DNA from: Prevotella sp.
Lineage (GTDB): Bacteria; Bacteroidota; Bacteroidia; Bacteroidales; Bacteroidaceae
Length of the DNA: 64,000 bases
Assembly (NCBI GenBank): GCA_024681875.1
Contig: JAILAA010000034.1
Span: forward strand, 8,794-72,793
Direction: 5' to 3'
The notes beneath the pieces were generated by a model that made no database searches, was not told the origin of the DNA, and saw nothing but the letters and a program-made list of their open reading frames with translations. Position numbers and translations under genes: made by a program. This document shows positions 26,058 through 35,700 of the stretch, one piece after another. Every line of letters starts with the position of its first letter. The first letter of the stretch is position 1.

Positions 26058-27404
26058 CTATAGCCGGCTGAGCCATTGCTTGGGGTTAAGAATCTTGTCC
26101 CAGTCCTGAAGACGGAAAAGAAGGACATGGGTAGGGCCTACGGCACCCAAAGCTTGATTGGTGGAAACCTGCTGTCCGGCAGTAACTGTGACGGATGCCA
26201 GGTTGCTATAGACGGAGATGTAGCGGCCGTGGCGCACCATGACGACATAGCCACTCTGTCCAGCGTTGTACACGCGGCTGACCTCGCCGTTAAAGACACA
26301 GCGTGCTTGAGCGCCAGCCTGTCCTTCAAGTTGTACGCCGCTACTGTTGAGCGTTACGCCGCCGATTGTATATTTGCCATAGGGCCTTACTACACGGTAG
26401 CTGCCAGTGATGGGTACGGGCAAGCGGCCTTTGTTGCTGCGGAAACTACCGGTGAGTTGGCGGTCTGGGTCAGCGTTGCGGTAGGATGGCGTCGTGGGAG
26501 CAGCAGGTGTTGCAGGTGTCGTGTTGCGCCGTCTGCTGTTGCGTCTTGTGGTTGTAGTATTATTATTGGCAGTGGCAGCCTGTGCCTCTTCTCTGCGACG
26601 CTGCTCAGCAATTTGTCTGCGGCGCTCCTCCTCTGCGCGGCGTTGACGTTCCAGCTCTTCTGCCACAAGCTTATTGATTTGCGAAGTCAGTTCACCCTCC
26701 TCGCGCTGTTGTTGCGCGATGAGCTTGTCCACGGTCTTCTGCTCTTGCTGCAAGTCGGTAACGATGCGTTGCTGCTCCTCTTTCTTCACCTCCATGTCGT
26801 GTTGCTCGGCTTCGCTCTTTGCCAGCAGCACGCTCAGCTCGTCGCGTGCTGTGTTCAGCTCACCCAGCTTGACCGACACTTGCTCGCTTTTTTGTTTGAC
26901 GGCTTCGCCCTGAGCACGCTGGTGTGTGGTGTACTCGTTCATGAATCGCATTCTTCGGTACATCTGGTCGAAATTCTTGGCGCTAAGTACGAAGATGAGC
27001 TGGCTCTGTGCGTTTCTGTTGCGATACATGTAGCGGAGAGAACGTATGTAGTGCTGGCGGCGCTCTTCCAGTTCCTCTTGAAGGACGGTGAGCTGTGAGT
27101 CGAGGACGGCGATATGAGTGTTGACGCTGTCAATGACGACATGGAGACTGTCAAGCACCATCTGCATGTCATCAATGTCGTTGGCCAGCACTTCAACGTC
27201 CTTGATGCGCTGCGCCACTTGCCTTTCTAACTCTTGCTGTCGCTGTCGTGCCTGCTTCTGTCGCTCACGCAGCTGGTTACGCTGTCGTTCCAGTTGGCTA
27301 CGCTGTGTCGTCGGCTGTGCACGTCGCGTCCCCCGGCTGTTCCTTTGGGCGGGAACAGCCGTGCATAGGGCAAGCAGCAAAAGTAGCAGTGACAGTCGGC
27401 GCAT
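26058..27404 (-). CDS. EnvC-like murein hydrolase activator (coiled coil + degenerate LytM)
   Basis: Periplasmic activator of amidases that split septal peptidoglycan. Signal peptide at 1-19 (MRRLSLLLLLLALCTAVPA), then a long coiled coil (about 35-270) rich in Gln, Arg and Glu, a low-complexity linker (TANNNTTTTRRNSRRRNTTP) and a C-terminal M23/LytM domain (about 320-448). The metal ligands are lost: the HxxxD motif position reads NSSGVQLEG and the HxH region reads YSNLASV after HGRYISVY. That pattern marks an activator rather than a peptidase, as in EnvC. Last gene of the dut operon. Confidence 0.88.
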   Translation of the reverse strand: MRRLSLLLLLLALCTAVPAQRNSRGTRRAQPTTQRSQLERQRNQLRERQKQARQRQQELERQVAQRIKDVEVLANDIDDMQMVLDSLHVVIDSVNTHIAVLDSQLTVLQEELEERRQHYIRSLRYMYRNRNAQSQLIFVLSAKNFDQMYRRMRFMNEYTTHQRAQGEAVKQKSEQVSVKLGELNTARDELSVLLAKSEAEQHDMEVKKEEQQRIVTDLQQEQKTVDKLIAQQQREEGELTSQINKLVAEELERQRRAEEERRRQIAEQRRREEAQAATANNNTTTTRRNSRRRNTTPATPAAPTTPSYRNADPDRQLTGSFRSNKGRLPVPITGSYRVVRPYGKYTIGGVTLNSSGVQLEGQAGAQARCVFNGEVSRVYNAGQSGYVVMVRHGRYISVYSNLASVTVTAGQQVSTNQALGAVGPTHVLLFRLQDWDKILNPKQWLSRL

Positions 27405-27434
27405 CTCCTTATCCCCTACTTTCTGGTTCCTGTT

Positions 27435-28304
27435 TTAAAGTGCCATAAAGCGGCGCAGAATTTCGTCAATCTCGACTTCGCGGTATTTGTCGCTGACGCG
27501 GGTGCGCAGTTCCCAGTCGTTGTCGTTGTTCAGGTAGTTCAGCTTCAACCCCAGCTTCACTTCTTTCTGTGGTGTGGTCAGTGTGATGGCCATATCGCTG
27601 GGGAACAGTTTGGAACCAAGGTTTTTGAAGTCGCGGTAGTCCCAGTTGAGCTGAGTGTTGCCGTTGGAGGCGTCGCGGTACATGATGTTGGCCATCTTGA
27701 TACGTCCCGTCGTTTCGTTAACCAACCAGCTGTAGAACATCTTGCTGCGTATTGTCTCGCCGTCGCCGTCTTCGAAGTTAATCAAGGCATCGCCGTCGCC
27801 CAGTGACTGCGTAGTGTATTTCTGACGGTCTTCGTCGGTGAGATCGGTCTTACCTGGCTGGAACAACTCGTCCCAGAAGAGAGCCTGAAGTGTGTTGAAG
27901 TTAATACCGCTGTTGCGCAGGAAGTCAATGTAATAGTACGGAGCCTTGAGATAGAGCTTATTGATTCTATCCATGATAAGCACATAGTCCTGTGTAAACT
28001 CCAGACGAGCGGCCTCTACGAATCCAAATGCCATGAGCTGTAGGCGGATGACATCGTCGCGCTTCATGCGCAGATTGCCTGTCAGAGAGATGTCTTGGTC
28101 GCCGACGGTGACCGAGAACTTAATCTTTGACCCCACGAAGGTGGCGTTCTTCTGGGCGTGGCTTTCCACCTTGTCCAGCAGCTCAACCTGTTCAGGGCTG
28201 GAGACGACGGGATTTTCATTTACAACTTTCTTGTGTGAGCGGCAGGAAACCGTTGTGAGTAGGACTGCCATCGCGGCAATCTTGAAAAAGCTAGATAGTT
28301 TCAT
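27435..28304 (-). CDS. DUF4292 lipoprotein
   Basis: A lipoprotein (TTVSC, Cys21) of 289 residues matching the DUF4292 family of Bacteroidota, whose fold resembles LolA/LolB lipoprotein carriers. Family-like stretches are FVGSKIKFSVTVGDQDISLTG and RLQLMAFGFVEAARLEFTQDYVLIMDR, then KAPYYYIDFLRNSGINF. Function is unproven; lipoprotein handling at the outer membrane is the usual guess. The start overlaps the stop of the TPR gene by ATGA, showing tight coupling. DUF4292 next to a TPR gene and an EnvC-like gene is a frequent Bacteroidota arrangement. Confidence 0.85.
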   Translation of the reverse strand: MKLSSFFKIAAMAVLLTTVSCRSHKKVVNENPVVSSPEQVELLDKVESHAQKNATFVGSKIKFSVTVGDQDISLTGNLRMKRDDVIRLQLMAFGFVEAARLEFTQDYVLIMDRINKLYLKAPYYYIDFLRNSGINFNTLQALFWDELFQPGKTDLTDEDRQKYTTQSLGDGDALINFEDGDGETIRSKMFYSWLVNETTGRIKMANIMYRDASNGNTQLNWDYRDFKNLGSKLFPSDMAITLTTPQKEVKLGLKLNYLNNDNDWELRTRVSDKYREVEIDEILRRFMAL

Positions 28305-30031
28305 TTGCTGAAGTATTTTTTACGTTTGATTTTTCGTCTTAGAATTTTGTTGTCTGGGTCTTCGGCCTGTGCCTGACGCCAGAGAGTAATGGCTTTGTCG
28401 ATTTCGCCACAGAGCGCGTAGATGTCGCCGGCGTGTTCTACGATGACACCACTGGCGAGCGAGTCACATTGTAGCGCCTGGTCGATGTAGATTTTTGCCT
28501 CTGCATAGCGTTCCTGACGGAACAGTATCCATGCATAAGTGTCGAGATATGTGGCGTTTTCCGGTTCGGCCTTGACCGTGCGGTAGCTCATCTGTTCGGC
28601 CTCGTCAAGGCGCTTGCCGATGAGGCTGAGGTAGTAGGCGTAGTTGTTAAGGCATCCGATGTTGTCGGCCTTCCAAACAAGGCAGGAGTCATAGGCAGCA
28701 AAGGCCTCCGCTTCACGTCCTTTCTGGTGCAGCAAGTCGCCCATGACGGCATAGAAGTCGCTGACTATCTCTGGTATGCTCTCTTCGTTAATCACATTGA
28801 TGCCATTGCGGAATGCCTCGAGTGCGTTGTCGGTGTCTTCCTTTCTGTAGAAAGCCATGCCTTGATAATAATAGAACGCCATCTCCTCAGGATTGTACTG
28901 GCGTGCCTCTTGGCAGAGGCTTATGACGACGTCGTTCTCCTCGTCATTCCATGCTTGCTGCACAAGGCGCAGCCGTGCTGACGCCTGCTCAGGCGCAAGC
29001 TGCAGGACATAGGAGAAAGCCTGCTGTATGCTGTCTTTCGGCATGTTCTTGAGTTGCATGTAGACGGCTTTCATCTCGGCGATGTCAGCATCGGGCTTGG
29101 GTTGGCTGAGCAGCTCGTTGAAGAGGGCCAGTACGACGGTGCTGTCGCCTCCTTGCTGCTCGTTTTCGAAGATGACCTGTCTCATTTGCAGCACCCTGTC
29201 TTCCGTCGAGGCCTTAGGGTTGAGCAGAATGGCGTGGTTGACTGAGTCGGCGGCAGCCTCGTCGCCCTGACGGATATAGTAGTTGCGCAGTACCTCCTGT
29301 GCCCGCAGATTGCCCGGATCTTCAGACAGAACCTTTTGTAAGACGGCATGGCAGTCGTCGAAGCGGTCGGCTACAAGCAGAGTGTTGGCGTAGAGGGTGC
29401 TGTAGGTCGGTTCGTTGGGATAGCTCTCGGCCAGTCGGTGCATCTCCTCGATGGCTCTGTCTGATTGGTCCTGCTCAAGAAAAATACGACACTTGGCCAG
29501 TGTGGTACGCTCACTGGGGCCGTCGGCGGCCTCCATGCGCGTCAGTGCGTCGATGGCCTTGTCGAAGTCCTTCTGCTGCATGTACAACTGGTAAAGCATC
29601 TGCAACAGTTCCTCCTGGCGGCTTTTGTCGGCGTCATACATCTGTTCGAGCATGGCAGCCCCCTCTTCATAGGCACCAGCTTGTATGTTGGCGTAGGCCG
29701 TGCGCTCGAGAAAAGTCATGTTTTTCGGTTCCAGCTCACATGCGTGACGGAAAGCGTTGATAGCCTGCTCGTTCTTGTCCATGTCGGCGTAGAGGTCGCC
29801 AAGGTAGTAATAAGTCTCGGCAGCATCGGGGCATAGCTCCTGACAACGTTGCAGCAGGTCAAACGATGCGCTGAGGTTGCCCTTCAGCCTTTGCAGCAGT
29901 GCCTCGTGGAAGATGATGTCGAACTCTCTCTTGAGTTGAGAATTGAGGATAGAGGAGTACTGGACAGCCTGTGCCGAGACGGACAAGCCAGCCATTACCA
30001 TCATCACTATCAAAACAAGTCTTTTCAACAT
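28301..30031 (-). CDS. Periplasmic TPR-repeat protein
   Basis: Start ATG 30031 gives a signal peptide (MLKRLVLIVMMVMAGLSVSAQ); the longer frame begins at a TTG in the repeat-like spacer. The 576 residues are almost wholly TPR-type helices (AETYYYLGDLYADMDKNEQAI, AIDALTRMEAADG, ATYLDTYAWILFRQERYAEAKIYIDQAL), about a dozen units. Such proteins are scaffolds for complexes; nothing shows a specific partner. Sits between dut and the DUF4292 gene. Confidence 0.88.
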   Translation of the reverse strand: MLKRLVLIVMMVMAGLSVSAQAVQYSSILNSQLKREFDIIFHEALLQRLKGNLSASFDLLQRCQELCPDAAETYYYLGDLYADMDKNEQAINAFRHACELEPKNMTFLERTAYANIQAGAYEEGAAMLEQMYDADKSRQEELLQMLYQLYMQQKDFDKAIDALTRMEAADGPSERTTLAKCRIFLEQDQSDRAIEEMHRLAESYPNEPTYSTLYANTLLVADRFDDCHAVLQKVLSEDPGNLRAQEVLRNYYIRQGDEAAADSVNHAILLNPKASTEDRVLQMRQVIFENEQQGGDSTVVLALFNELLSQPKPDADIAEMKAVYMQLKNMPKDSIQQAFSYVLQLAPEQASARLRLVQQAWNDEENDVVISLCQEARQYNPEEMAFYYYQGMAFYRKEDTDNALEAFRNGINVINEESIPEIVSDFYAVMGDLLHQKGREAEAFAAYDSCLVWKADNIGCLNNYAYYLSLIGKRLDEAEQMSYRTVKAEPENATYLDTYAWILFRQERYAEAKIYIDQALQCDSLASGVIVEHAGDIYALCGEIDKAITLWRQAQAEDPDNKILRRKIKRKKYFSK

Positions 30032-30048
30032 GTTTTCATTCTCAATTA

Positions 30049-30483
30049 TCAATTCACTCCCGTGTGACCATAGCCACCTGCCCCGCGTTCGGTCTCGTCC
30101 AGCGTTTCCACTTCCACCAGCTCTGGTTGTTCGTGGCGGGCAATGACCATCTGGGCAATGCGCTCGCCATCGTTGACGGTGAAAGGTTCTTGAGAGAGGT
30201 TGATCAGCAGAACGCCCACTTCGCCTCGGTAGTCGGCGTCAATGGTGCCTGGAGCATTCAGCACGGTGATGCCGTGCTTCAACGCCAGTCCGCTGCGAGG
30301 TCTTACTTGTGCCTCATATCCTGGTGGCAGCGCAATATAAAGCCCGGTAGGTATGAGGCGGCGCTGCAAAGGCTGCAGCACGATAGGCTCTGGCGTGTTA
30401 GCTCGCAGGTCCATGCCAGCGCTCTGCGTCGTGGCATAAGCGGGCAGTGCATGATGGCTGCGGTTGATGATGTGTATCTTCAT
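30049..30483 (-). CDS. dut: dUTP diphosphatase
   Basis: Cleaves dUTP to dUMP, keeping uracil out of DNA. All five motifs of the trimeric enzyme are visible in 144 residues: AGMDLRA (22-28), [11 protein letters not shown] (61-71), [14 protein letters not shown] (76-89), GERIAQMV (106-113) and the C-terminal [11 protein letters not shown] (132-142). Start ATG 30483, 4 bp after the stop of a 56-residue protein. Confidence 0.97.
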   Translation of the reverse strand: MKIHIINRSHHALPAYATTQSAGMDLRANTPEPIVLQPLQRRLIPTGLYIALPPGYEAQVRPRSGLALKHGITVLNAPGTIDADYRGEVGVLLINLSQEPFTVNDGERIAQMVIARHEQPELVEVETLDETERGAGGYGHTGVN

Positions 30484-30487
30484 TCTT

Positions 30488-30658
30488 TCAGAGTTGTGCC
30501 AGCACTTCTTTCGCTGGGATATACTGGAAGCCGCCCTCTGCCGATGACACCACGATGGTTTCGTCGCGTAGCGCCTTCTCTTCTAACATTCGTTTTTCAG
30601 CCAGACGCAGTCCTGTCTCCAGCTTGCGTGTGAAATTCTTAACTTCTCTGTTTGACAT
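30488..30658 (-). CDS. 56-residue protein, possible partner of the zeta-like P-loop protein
   Basis: A short gene missed by length cut-offs. ATG 30658, stop 30488; its first 20 bp overlap the end of the zeta-like gene. The product starts [14 protein letters not shown], has a charged helix ([17 protein letters not shown]) and ends [15 protein letters not shown]. Codon use matches the neighbours and it fills the space between two genes exactly, so it is very likely translated. The 20-bp overlap implies translational coupling. By position it could be an antitoxin or regulator of the zeta-like protein; I know no family for it. Confidence 0.7.
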   Translation of the reverse strand: MSNREVKNFTRKLETGLRLAEKRMLEEKALRDETIVVSSAEGGFQYIPAKEVLAQL

Positions 30659-31223
30659 AAGTCAGCATTTTTTCATAGGATGATTTCTCAAAGATTTCGG
30701 TCTTCGCCTGCATTCCGCCGGTAGCCACGGTCTTGCGTGGCGTGTCGCTGTTGTCGAAAACGGCCCAATAGTCTACAAACGGGATGAACAGCTGGAACAG
30801 ATTATCGATTCCTGCCGCATAGCGCCGCCTGATGGTGGACTCAGGAATGTCGTGGCCGCCCTTGCTGACGCGCTCCGCCACACGGCGCATGGCCAGCTGC
30901 GGACTGTCGAGCCAGAAATAGAGCAGACTGACACGATAATCCTGTTGCTTGGCACGGTGAACAAGGTTGACATAAGAGCGCGTGGCGAGCGTTGTCTCTA
31001 TAGAGAAACTCTCGTCACGCGCTAAAAGGTCTTCTATACGCTGCAACATAAGGCGCCCTGCCTCAATGGCCACACTTGTCGGATTGAAAGGTGACAGGCC
31101 ACGGGCTATCTCATCAGCGTTGACAAACTCCTTGCACCCGAGAATCTCGGGCAACACGGTGTAGGAGGCTGTAGTTTTACCCGCCCCGTTGCAGCCACTG
31201 ATGATATACAGGTTTTTTGCCAT
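30639..31223 (-). CDS. Zeta-toxin-like P-loop protein
   Basis: Start ATG 31223 (MAKNLYIISGCNGAGKTT); the longer frame runs through the promoter. The 194 residues contain Walker A GCNGAGKTT (9-17), VNADEIARGLSPFNP and FSIETTLATRSYV, all typical of zeta-toxin/UMP-kinase-like proteins that in toxin systems phosphorylate UDP-GlcNAc. A later IPESTIRRRYAAGIDNLFQLF matches the same group. A TAACTTTG box (31240-31233) lies only 9 bp before the start, so the mRNA is nearly leaderless. First gene of the operon with the 56-residue protein, dut, TPR, DUF4292 and EnvC-like genes. It may be a housekeeping kinase rather than a toxin. Confidence 0.8.
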   Translation of the reverse strand: MAKNLYIISGCNGAGKTTASYTVLPEILGCKEFVNADEIARGLSPFNPTSVAIEAGRLMLQRIEDLLARDESFSIETTLATRSYVNLVHRAKQQDYRVSLLYFWLDSPQLAMRRVAERVSKGGHDIPESTIRRRYAAGIDNLFQLFIPFVDYWAVFDNSDTPRKTVATGGMQAKTEIFEKSSYEKMLTYVKQRS

Positions 31224-31344
31224 AAATCGCTGCAAAGTTACGAATAATTCCGCGAACAGCGTCAAACAATGTGTTAAAAAGGACAAACGGGCCTTATGCA
31301 CAAGGAAAAATGAGCTTGAGCCCCCTTTGCACAGCTGGCTGTGC

Positions 31345-31536
31345 TCAGCGGTGTTTGCGGTTGGCACGCTGCTCGCGGTATTTTGCCTTTTGCTTGGCCG
31401 AGCCGCTGCCGTGGGCGCCGGTGATGTACTGCTTTTTCTTCGCCTTGGTCTTCACCTTGCCTTCGTTGGGGTCGTGGCGCTCGCCGCCACGCCCGAAGGA
31501 GATGCCGTTCTCAAGGATGCTCTGAAAATCGTCCAT
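31345..31536 (-). CDS. Small basic protein, unknown
   Basis: 63 residues from ATG 31536, 10 bp after the AICAR transformylase stop. The N-terminus is acidic/neutral (MDDFQSILENGISFGRGGE) and the rest very basic (KVKTKAKKKQYITGAHGSG, KQKAKYREQRANRKHR), suggesting nucleic-acid binding. Not recognised. A short inverted repeat (GCACAGC/GCTGTGC, 31329-31344) follows the stop codon. Its position in the operon and intact frame support it, but the composition leaves some doubt. Confidence 0.55.
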   Translation of the reverse strand: MDDFQSILENGISFGRGGERHDPNEGKVKTKAKKKQYITGAHGSGSAKQKAKYREQRANRKHR

Positions 31537-31546
31537 AGGGCTAAGA

Positions 31547-32737
31547 TTAGTGGTGGAACAGGCGCACACCAGTGAAGGCCATGGCGATGCCGTATTTGTC
31601 GCAGGTCATGATGACATGGTCATCGCGCACTGAGCCGCCGGCCTGGGCGATATACTGCACGCCGCTCTTGTGGGCACGCTCGATGTTGTCGCCGAAGGGG
31701 AAGAACGCGTCGCTGCCTAAGCTGACGGCTGTGTTCTTGGCTATCCACTCTTTCTTCTCGGCCAGCGTCAGCACCTCGGGCTGTTCGGTGAAGAACTGCT
31801 GCCAGGCACCGTCGCGCAGCACGTCGTCATGCTCGTCCTCAGAGATGTAGACGTCGATGGTGTTGTCGCGGTCGGCACGGCGGATGTTGGGCAGGAAGGG
31901 CAGGGCGAGCACTTTCGGATGCTGGCGCAGCCACCAGATGTCGGCTTTCTGTCCGGCCAAGCGCGTGCAGTGGATGCGGCTCTGCTGTCCGGCACCGATG
32001 CCGATAGCCTGGCCGTCTTTCACGTAGCAGACGCTGTTCGACTGGGTGTACTTCAGCGTGATGAGGGCAATCATCAGGTCACGCAGGGCCTCAGGTGAAA
32101 AGTTCTTGTTCTGCGTGGGGATGTTCTCGAAGAGTTTCGGGTCATCGAGGCGAATCTCGTTGCGGCCCTGCTCGAAGGTGACGCCGAATACCTGCTTGCG
32201 TTCGATGGGGTCGGGCTTGTAGGACGGGTCAATCTTGATGACATTGTACGTGCCCTTGCGCTTCTCCTTAAGTATCTGCAGTGCCTCGTCGGTATAGTCG
32301 GGGGCGATGACGCCGTCGCTGACCTCGCGCTTGATGATCAAGGCGGTCGTCTTGTCGCAGGTGTCGCTCAGGGCGATGAAATCGCCATAGCTCGACATGC
32401 GGTCGGCGCCACGGGCACGGGCGTAGGCACAGGCAATGGGCGAGTCGTCCAGTCCCTCAATGTCGTCTACAAAATAGATATGCTTCAGCGTCGGACTGAG
32501 TTTCAGGCCCACGGCGGCACCTGCAGGCGACACGTGCTTGAACGAGGCGGCAGCGGCCATACCCGTGGCCTCGCGCAGCTCTTTCACCAACTGCCACGAG
32601 TTCAGTGCGTCGAGCAGGTTGATGTAGCCGGGGCGGCCGTTCAGCACTTCAATGGGTAGCTCACTGCCGTCGGCCATAAACACACGCGACGGTTTCTGGT
32701 TTGGATTGCATCCGTACTTCAGTTCCATTTCTTTCAT
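31547..32737 (-). CDS. AICAR formyltransferase, stand-alone (PurH C-terminal domain only)
   Basis: Ninth step of purine synthesis: formylates AICAR using 10-formyl-THF. The 396 residues correspond to the transformylase half of PurH; SFKHVSPAGAAVG (65-77) has the catalytic Lys-His pair, and TLKYTQSNSVCYVKDG, GIGAGQQSRIHCTRLAG and SDAFFPFGDNI are conserved. The N-terminal IMP cyclohydrolase (MGS-like) domain is absent. Separate transformylases of this size occur in Bacteroidota and Clostridia, so this is a family form and not a truncation; another gene must supply cyclohydrolase. Start at 32737 or 32728. Confidence 0.9.
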   Translation of the reverse strand: MKEMELKYGCNPNQKPSRVFMADGSELPIEVLNGRPGYINLLDALNSWQLVKELREATGMAAAASFKHVSPAGAAVGLKLSPTLKHIYFVDDIEGLDDSPIACAYARARGADRMSSYGDFIALSDTCDKTTALIIKREVSDGVIAPDYTDEALQILKEKRKGTYNVIKIDPSYKPDPIERKQVFGVTFEQGRNEIRLDDPKLFENIPTQNKNFSPEALRDLMIALITLKYTQSNSVCYVKDGQAIGIGAGQQSRIHCTRLAGQKADIWWLRQHPKVLALPFLPNIRRADRDNTIDVYISEDEHDDVLRDGAWQQFFTEQPEVLTLAEKKEWIAKNTAVSLGSDAFFPFGDNIERAHKSGVQYIAQAGGSVRDDHVIMTCDKYGIAMAFTGVRLFHH

Positions 32738-32759
32738 AGTCGTTATGCTTGTTTTATGA

Positions 32760-35700
32760 TTATCGGCGTTTGAGCCAGAGCACCTGGCCGTTGTGGAGTC
32801 CGGTGCGGAGGAATGTTTCGTTGACTTTCAGCTTCTTCTGCAGCAGGGTGACGCGGCCTGTGGAGGCGTCGATACTGAAGAGATTGTAGGTGCCGGATTC
32901 TATGCTGAGGCTGACGGTGTCGCCCTGTGCATAGAGCAGATAGCCTTCGGTAGCGCTGCCAAGGGCCACGCAGCCGTCGGCTTCCATAGGCTTCATCTGT
33001 GGTATGGCGCGCAGCAGCTCGTCGTGATAAGGGTTGCCGACGCCAGCCTGTAGCGGGACGTTGGGCAGCGAGCCGCCAGCCATGAGGATGGCCCATCCAT
33101 ATTGCGGATACTGCTGTGAGAAGAACGTCACGGACTTGTCGGGATACTTTTGACGCATCTCCAATACGGCGTCGTAGGCCTCCTTGAAGCCCGTCTTTCC
33201 CACACGCTCCTTGCGCATCCACTGGCGTGGTGCCATGTTGCGGCCTGCGCGTGGGGCCCAGAGTCCCTGCGTGTTGTAGTGCCAGTAGCGGATGTCGATG
33301 ATGTCGACCACACGACTGAGCTCGGGGTCGGCCATGATGCTGTCCTGGGCATCGCGAGTGCAACTGAGGGCTATCAGCGGATGACGACCTGTCTCCTCTT
33401 CCCACTCGGCGATGGTCTGTAGCCAGAAGCGGGTGAAATGCAGCGGTCCGGTATATTCAGCACTGATGAGATGCACCACATTGGGCTGATCCTTCAACTC
33501 GTCCAAGCACATACGGATATACTGGCGGTGCAGGGGCCGCAGCACGCTGTCCGTCTCGTCATAGAACTGCTCGGCCATGAAGATACGCTTGTCGCCAGCA
33601 AAGGGCACGGGTTCGGGGAAGGGAAGAGCAGACCCACCAGACTCTCCCCCACCAGACTCTCCCCCAACCCCTCCCTTGTAGGGAGGGGGGCAATTTGCTT
33701 GCACGCCCTTCTTTTGCGCACTCTCCGCCTTTGGGGTATCTCCTCCCCTCCCTACAAGGGAGGGGTTGGGGGAGAGTCTGCTGGGGGTGGGTCTGCTAGT
33801 CCCATAATTAATATTATTCACCGGCCTCCACGGGCAGTCCACCCAGTGGGCACCGGCCTCGAGGATGTTGTGCTGGAAGTAGTGGTGGTGGAAAAGGAGA
33901 ATGTCGTGGGCGGCGGCTTTGTCGGCAAACTCTCGCAGACGGCTCCAGTACCACTGGTTAGGGCGTGTCAGGTCGTAGCACGAGAGGCCGTCCCATGCTG
34001 TGCCTACGCCGCTGCGACTGAAGGGCTGCTCGTAGAACGGTGCCCACACATCGCCGTCAGCACGGCGCACGCGCTCATGGTCAGTACGGCGAAGATCGTA
34101 CCACAGTCCGTAGTTATGGGATAGAGAACTATAATGGCCATCAACCAAGAAGGTCACGACGCTGTCTATACGGTCTGTCCAGCCTGTTCCCTCGCGTCCG
34201 GGCACAAAACGGGTGATGGCGGGCTTGGCATCGCGAAGCACAAAGTTATCCTTCACCCGACCGCTCCACCAGGGGATGTTGTATTGGTTACCAGGCCCAC
34301 CAAAAAAAGACGCTCCGGACTCTCCCCCAGTCCCTCCCTTGTAGGGAGGGGGGCAATTTGCTTGCACGCCCGTCTTTTCTAGGGAAGAGGTAATTCCTCC
34401 CCTCCCTACAAGGGAGGGGCTGGGGGAGAGTCTTTTTATCCACTCCTCCATCGTAAGCCGTGGTGTGGTCAGCGACTCCATGGCCATCTGCATGGCCTGC
34501 TCCTCCGTGGGTGACGACGTGGCGTTGGTGTTCATCGGCAGGAGTAAGGCCTTTGGGCCGTTGTCTCCGATGCGAGCCTCCAATTGCGCGTAGAATAATG
34601 AGCGCGGCTGCACATGGTCGTTGCTGCTGGTCCATTCGGCGTTGCCCGTCAGCGTGCCCCAGCAGCCATGACCGCTGCAGCGGTTGTCCTTGTCGGGCGA
34701 ATAGCACCAGATGGTCGAGGCGGTGCACTGCCAGAACATGGAGTTGGCCGTGTTCCAGCCTGTGCCGAACTGAAACTGTTCCAGATTCTTGAAGCACAGG
34801 TCGTGGCCGTCGATGTTGACGATGTCGAAGAGCAGTCCGGCTGCCCATGAGCCTATACCGCCGCTAAATCCTAATGATTTTTCGCCCTCGCACTGCACAA
34901 ACGCGTTGGGACCGGCGGCGCAGAATCCGGCGGCGAAGTCGTGGATGCCCTCACGAGATACGCATCGCTGAAAGAGCGTCTGCTGACCGCGAGTGAGGAA
35001 GACCTGACGGCGCCAGCCGCCAATCTCCGAGACGGGCTCCTGCGCGATGCAGTCCTCTACGGTGATGCGGCTGGTGTGTAGCTGCAGGTTGACGGCTGAG
35101 CCGGCAAAATGGCGGAAGTTGACACCATCCACCCAGCAGTCGCGGGCATACTCCATGAAGATGGCGTCCCAGCAGTGGTCTTCATCCTTCGTATTCCACT
35201 CATTTTTTGCCGATTCCATCGTTAGATTCTCTACACCGCACTCGGTCAGTTCGCCCCCGTGATGGCCTACGAGGATATGGGCGCCGCCAAACTCTGGGCT
35301 GATGGAAGTAGTCAGTGGCGCGTCAAGGATGAGGGAGTCATTGCGCACATCGGTGATTGTGCGGTCCCAGCGCAGTTCGATGTCGGTGGGCTTCCAGCCT
35401 GTATAGTCCAGCCCGCCACCGAAATCGCGCATACCTAAATGGTCTATCCACTCCCACGTGCAGGGGCGGAGAATGGTGATTCTGAAGTGTGAGGTGAGAG
35501 GTGTGAGGTGAGAGGTGAGAGATTTCAGGCTGATGGCGGTGCTGCCGGCGGGGATGCTGTCGGTGATAAAGCAGAGGGTGTCGGCAGGATGGGTGTCGGC
35601 AGAGCCCTCGATATAGAGCAGGGCACCACGGTCGAAGCCGTGCTTCACAAGGATAGTCTCATCTCTGCTTGCACCACGCAACACTACACCCGAGGCATTG

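Noticed and set aside
26058..27404. Active M23 peptidase
   Set aside because: The zinc ligands are replaced; the coiled coil and degenerate LytM domain fit an EnvC-type activator.
31547..32737. Truncated purH pseudogene
   Set aside because: The frame is intact and starts properly; stand-alone AICAR transformylases of this length are known in the phylum.
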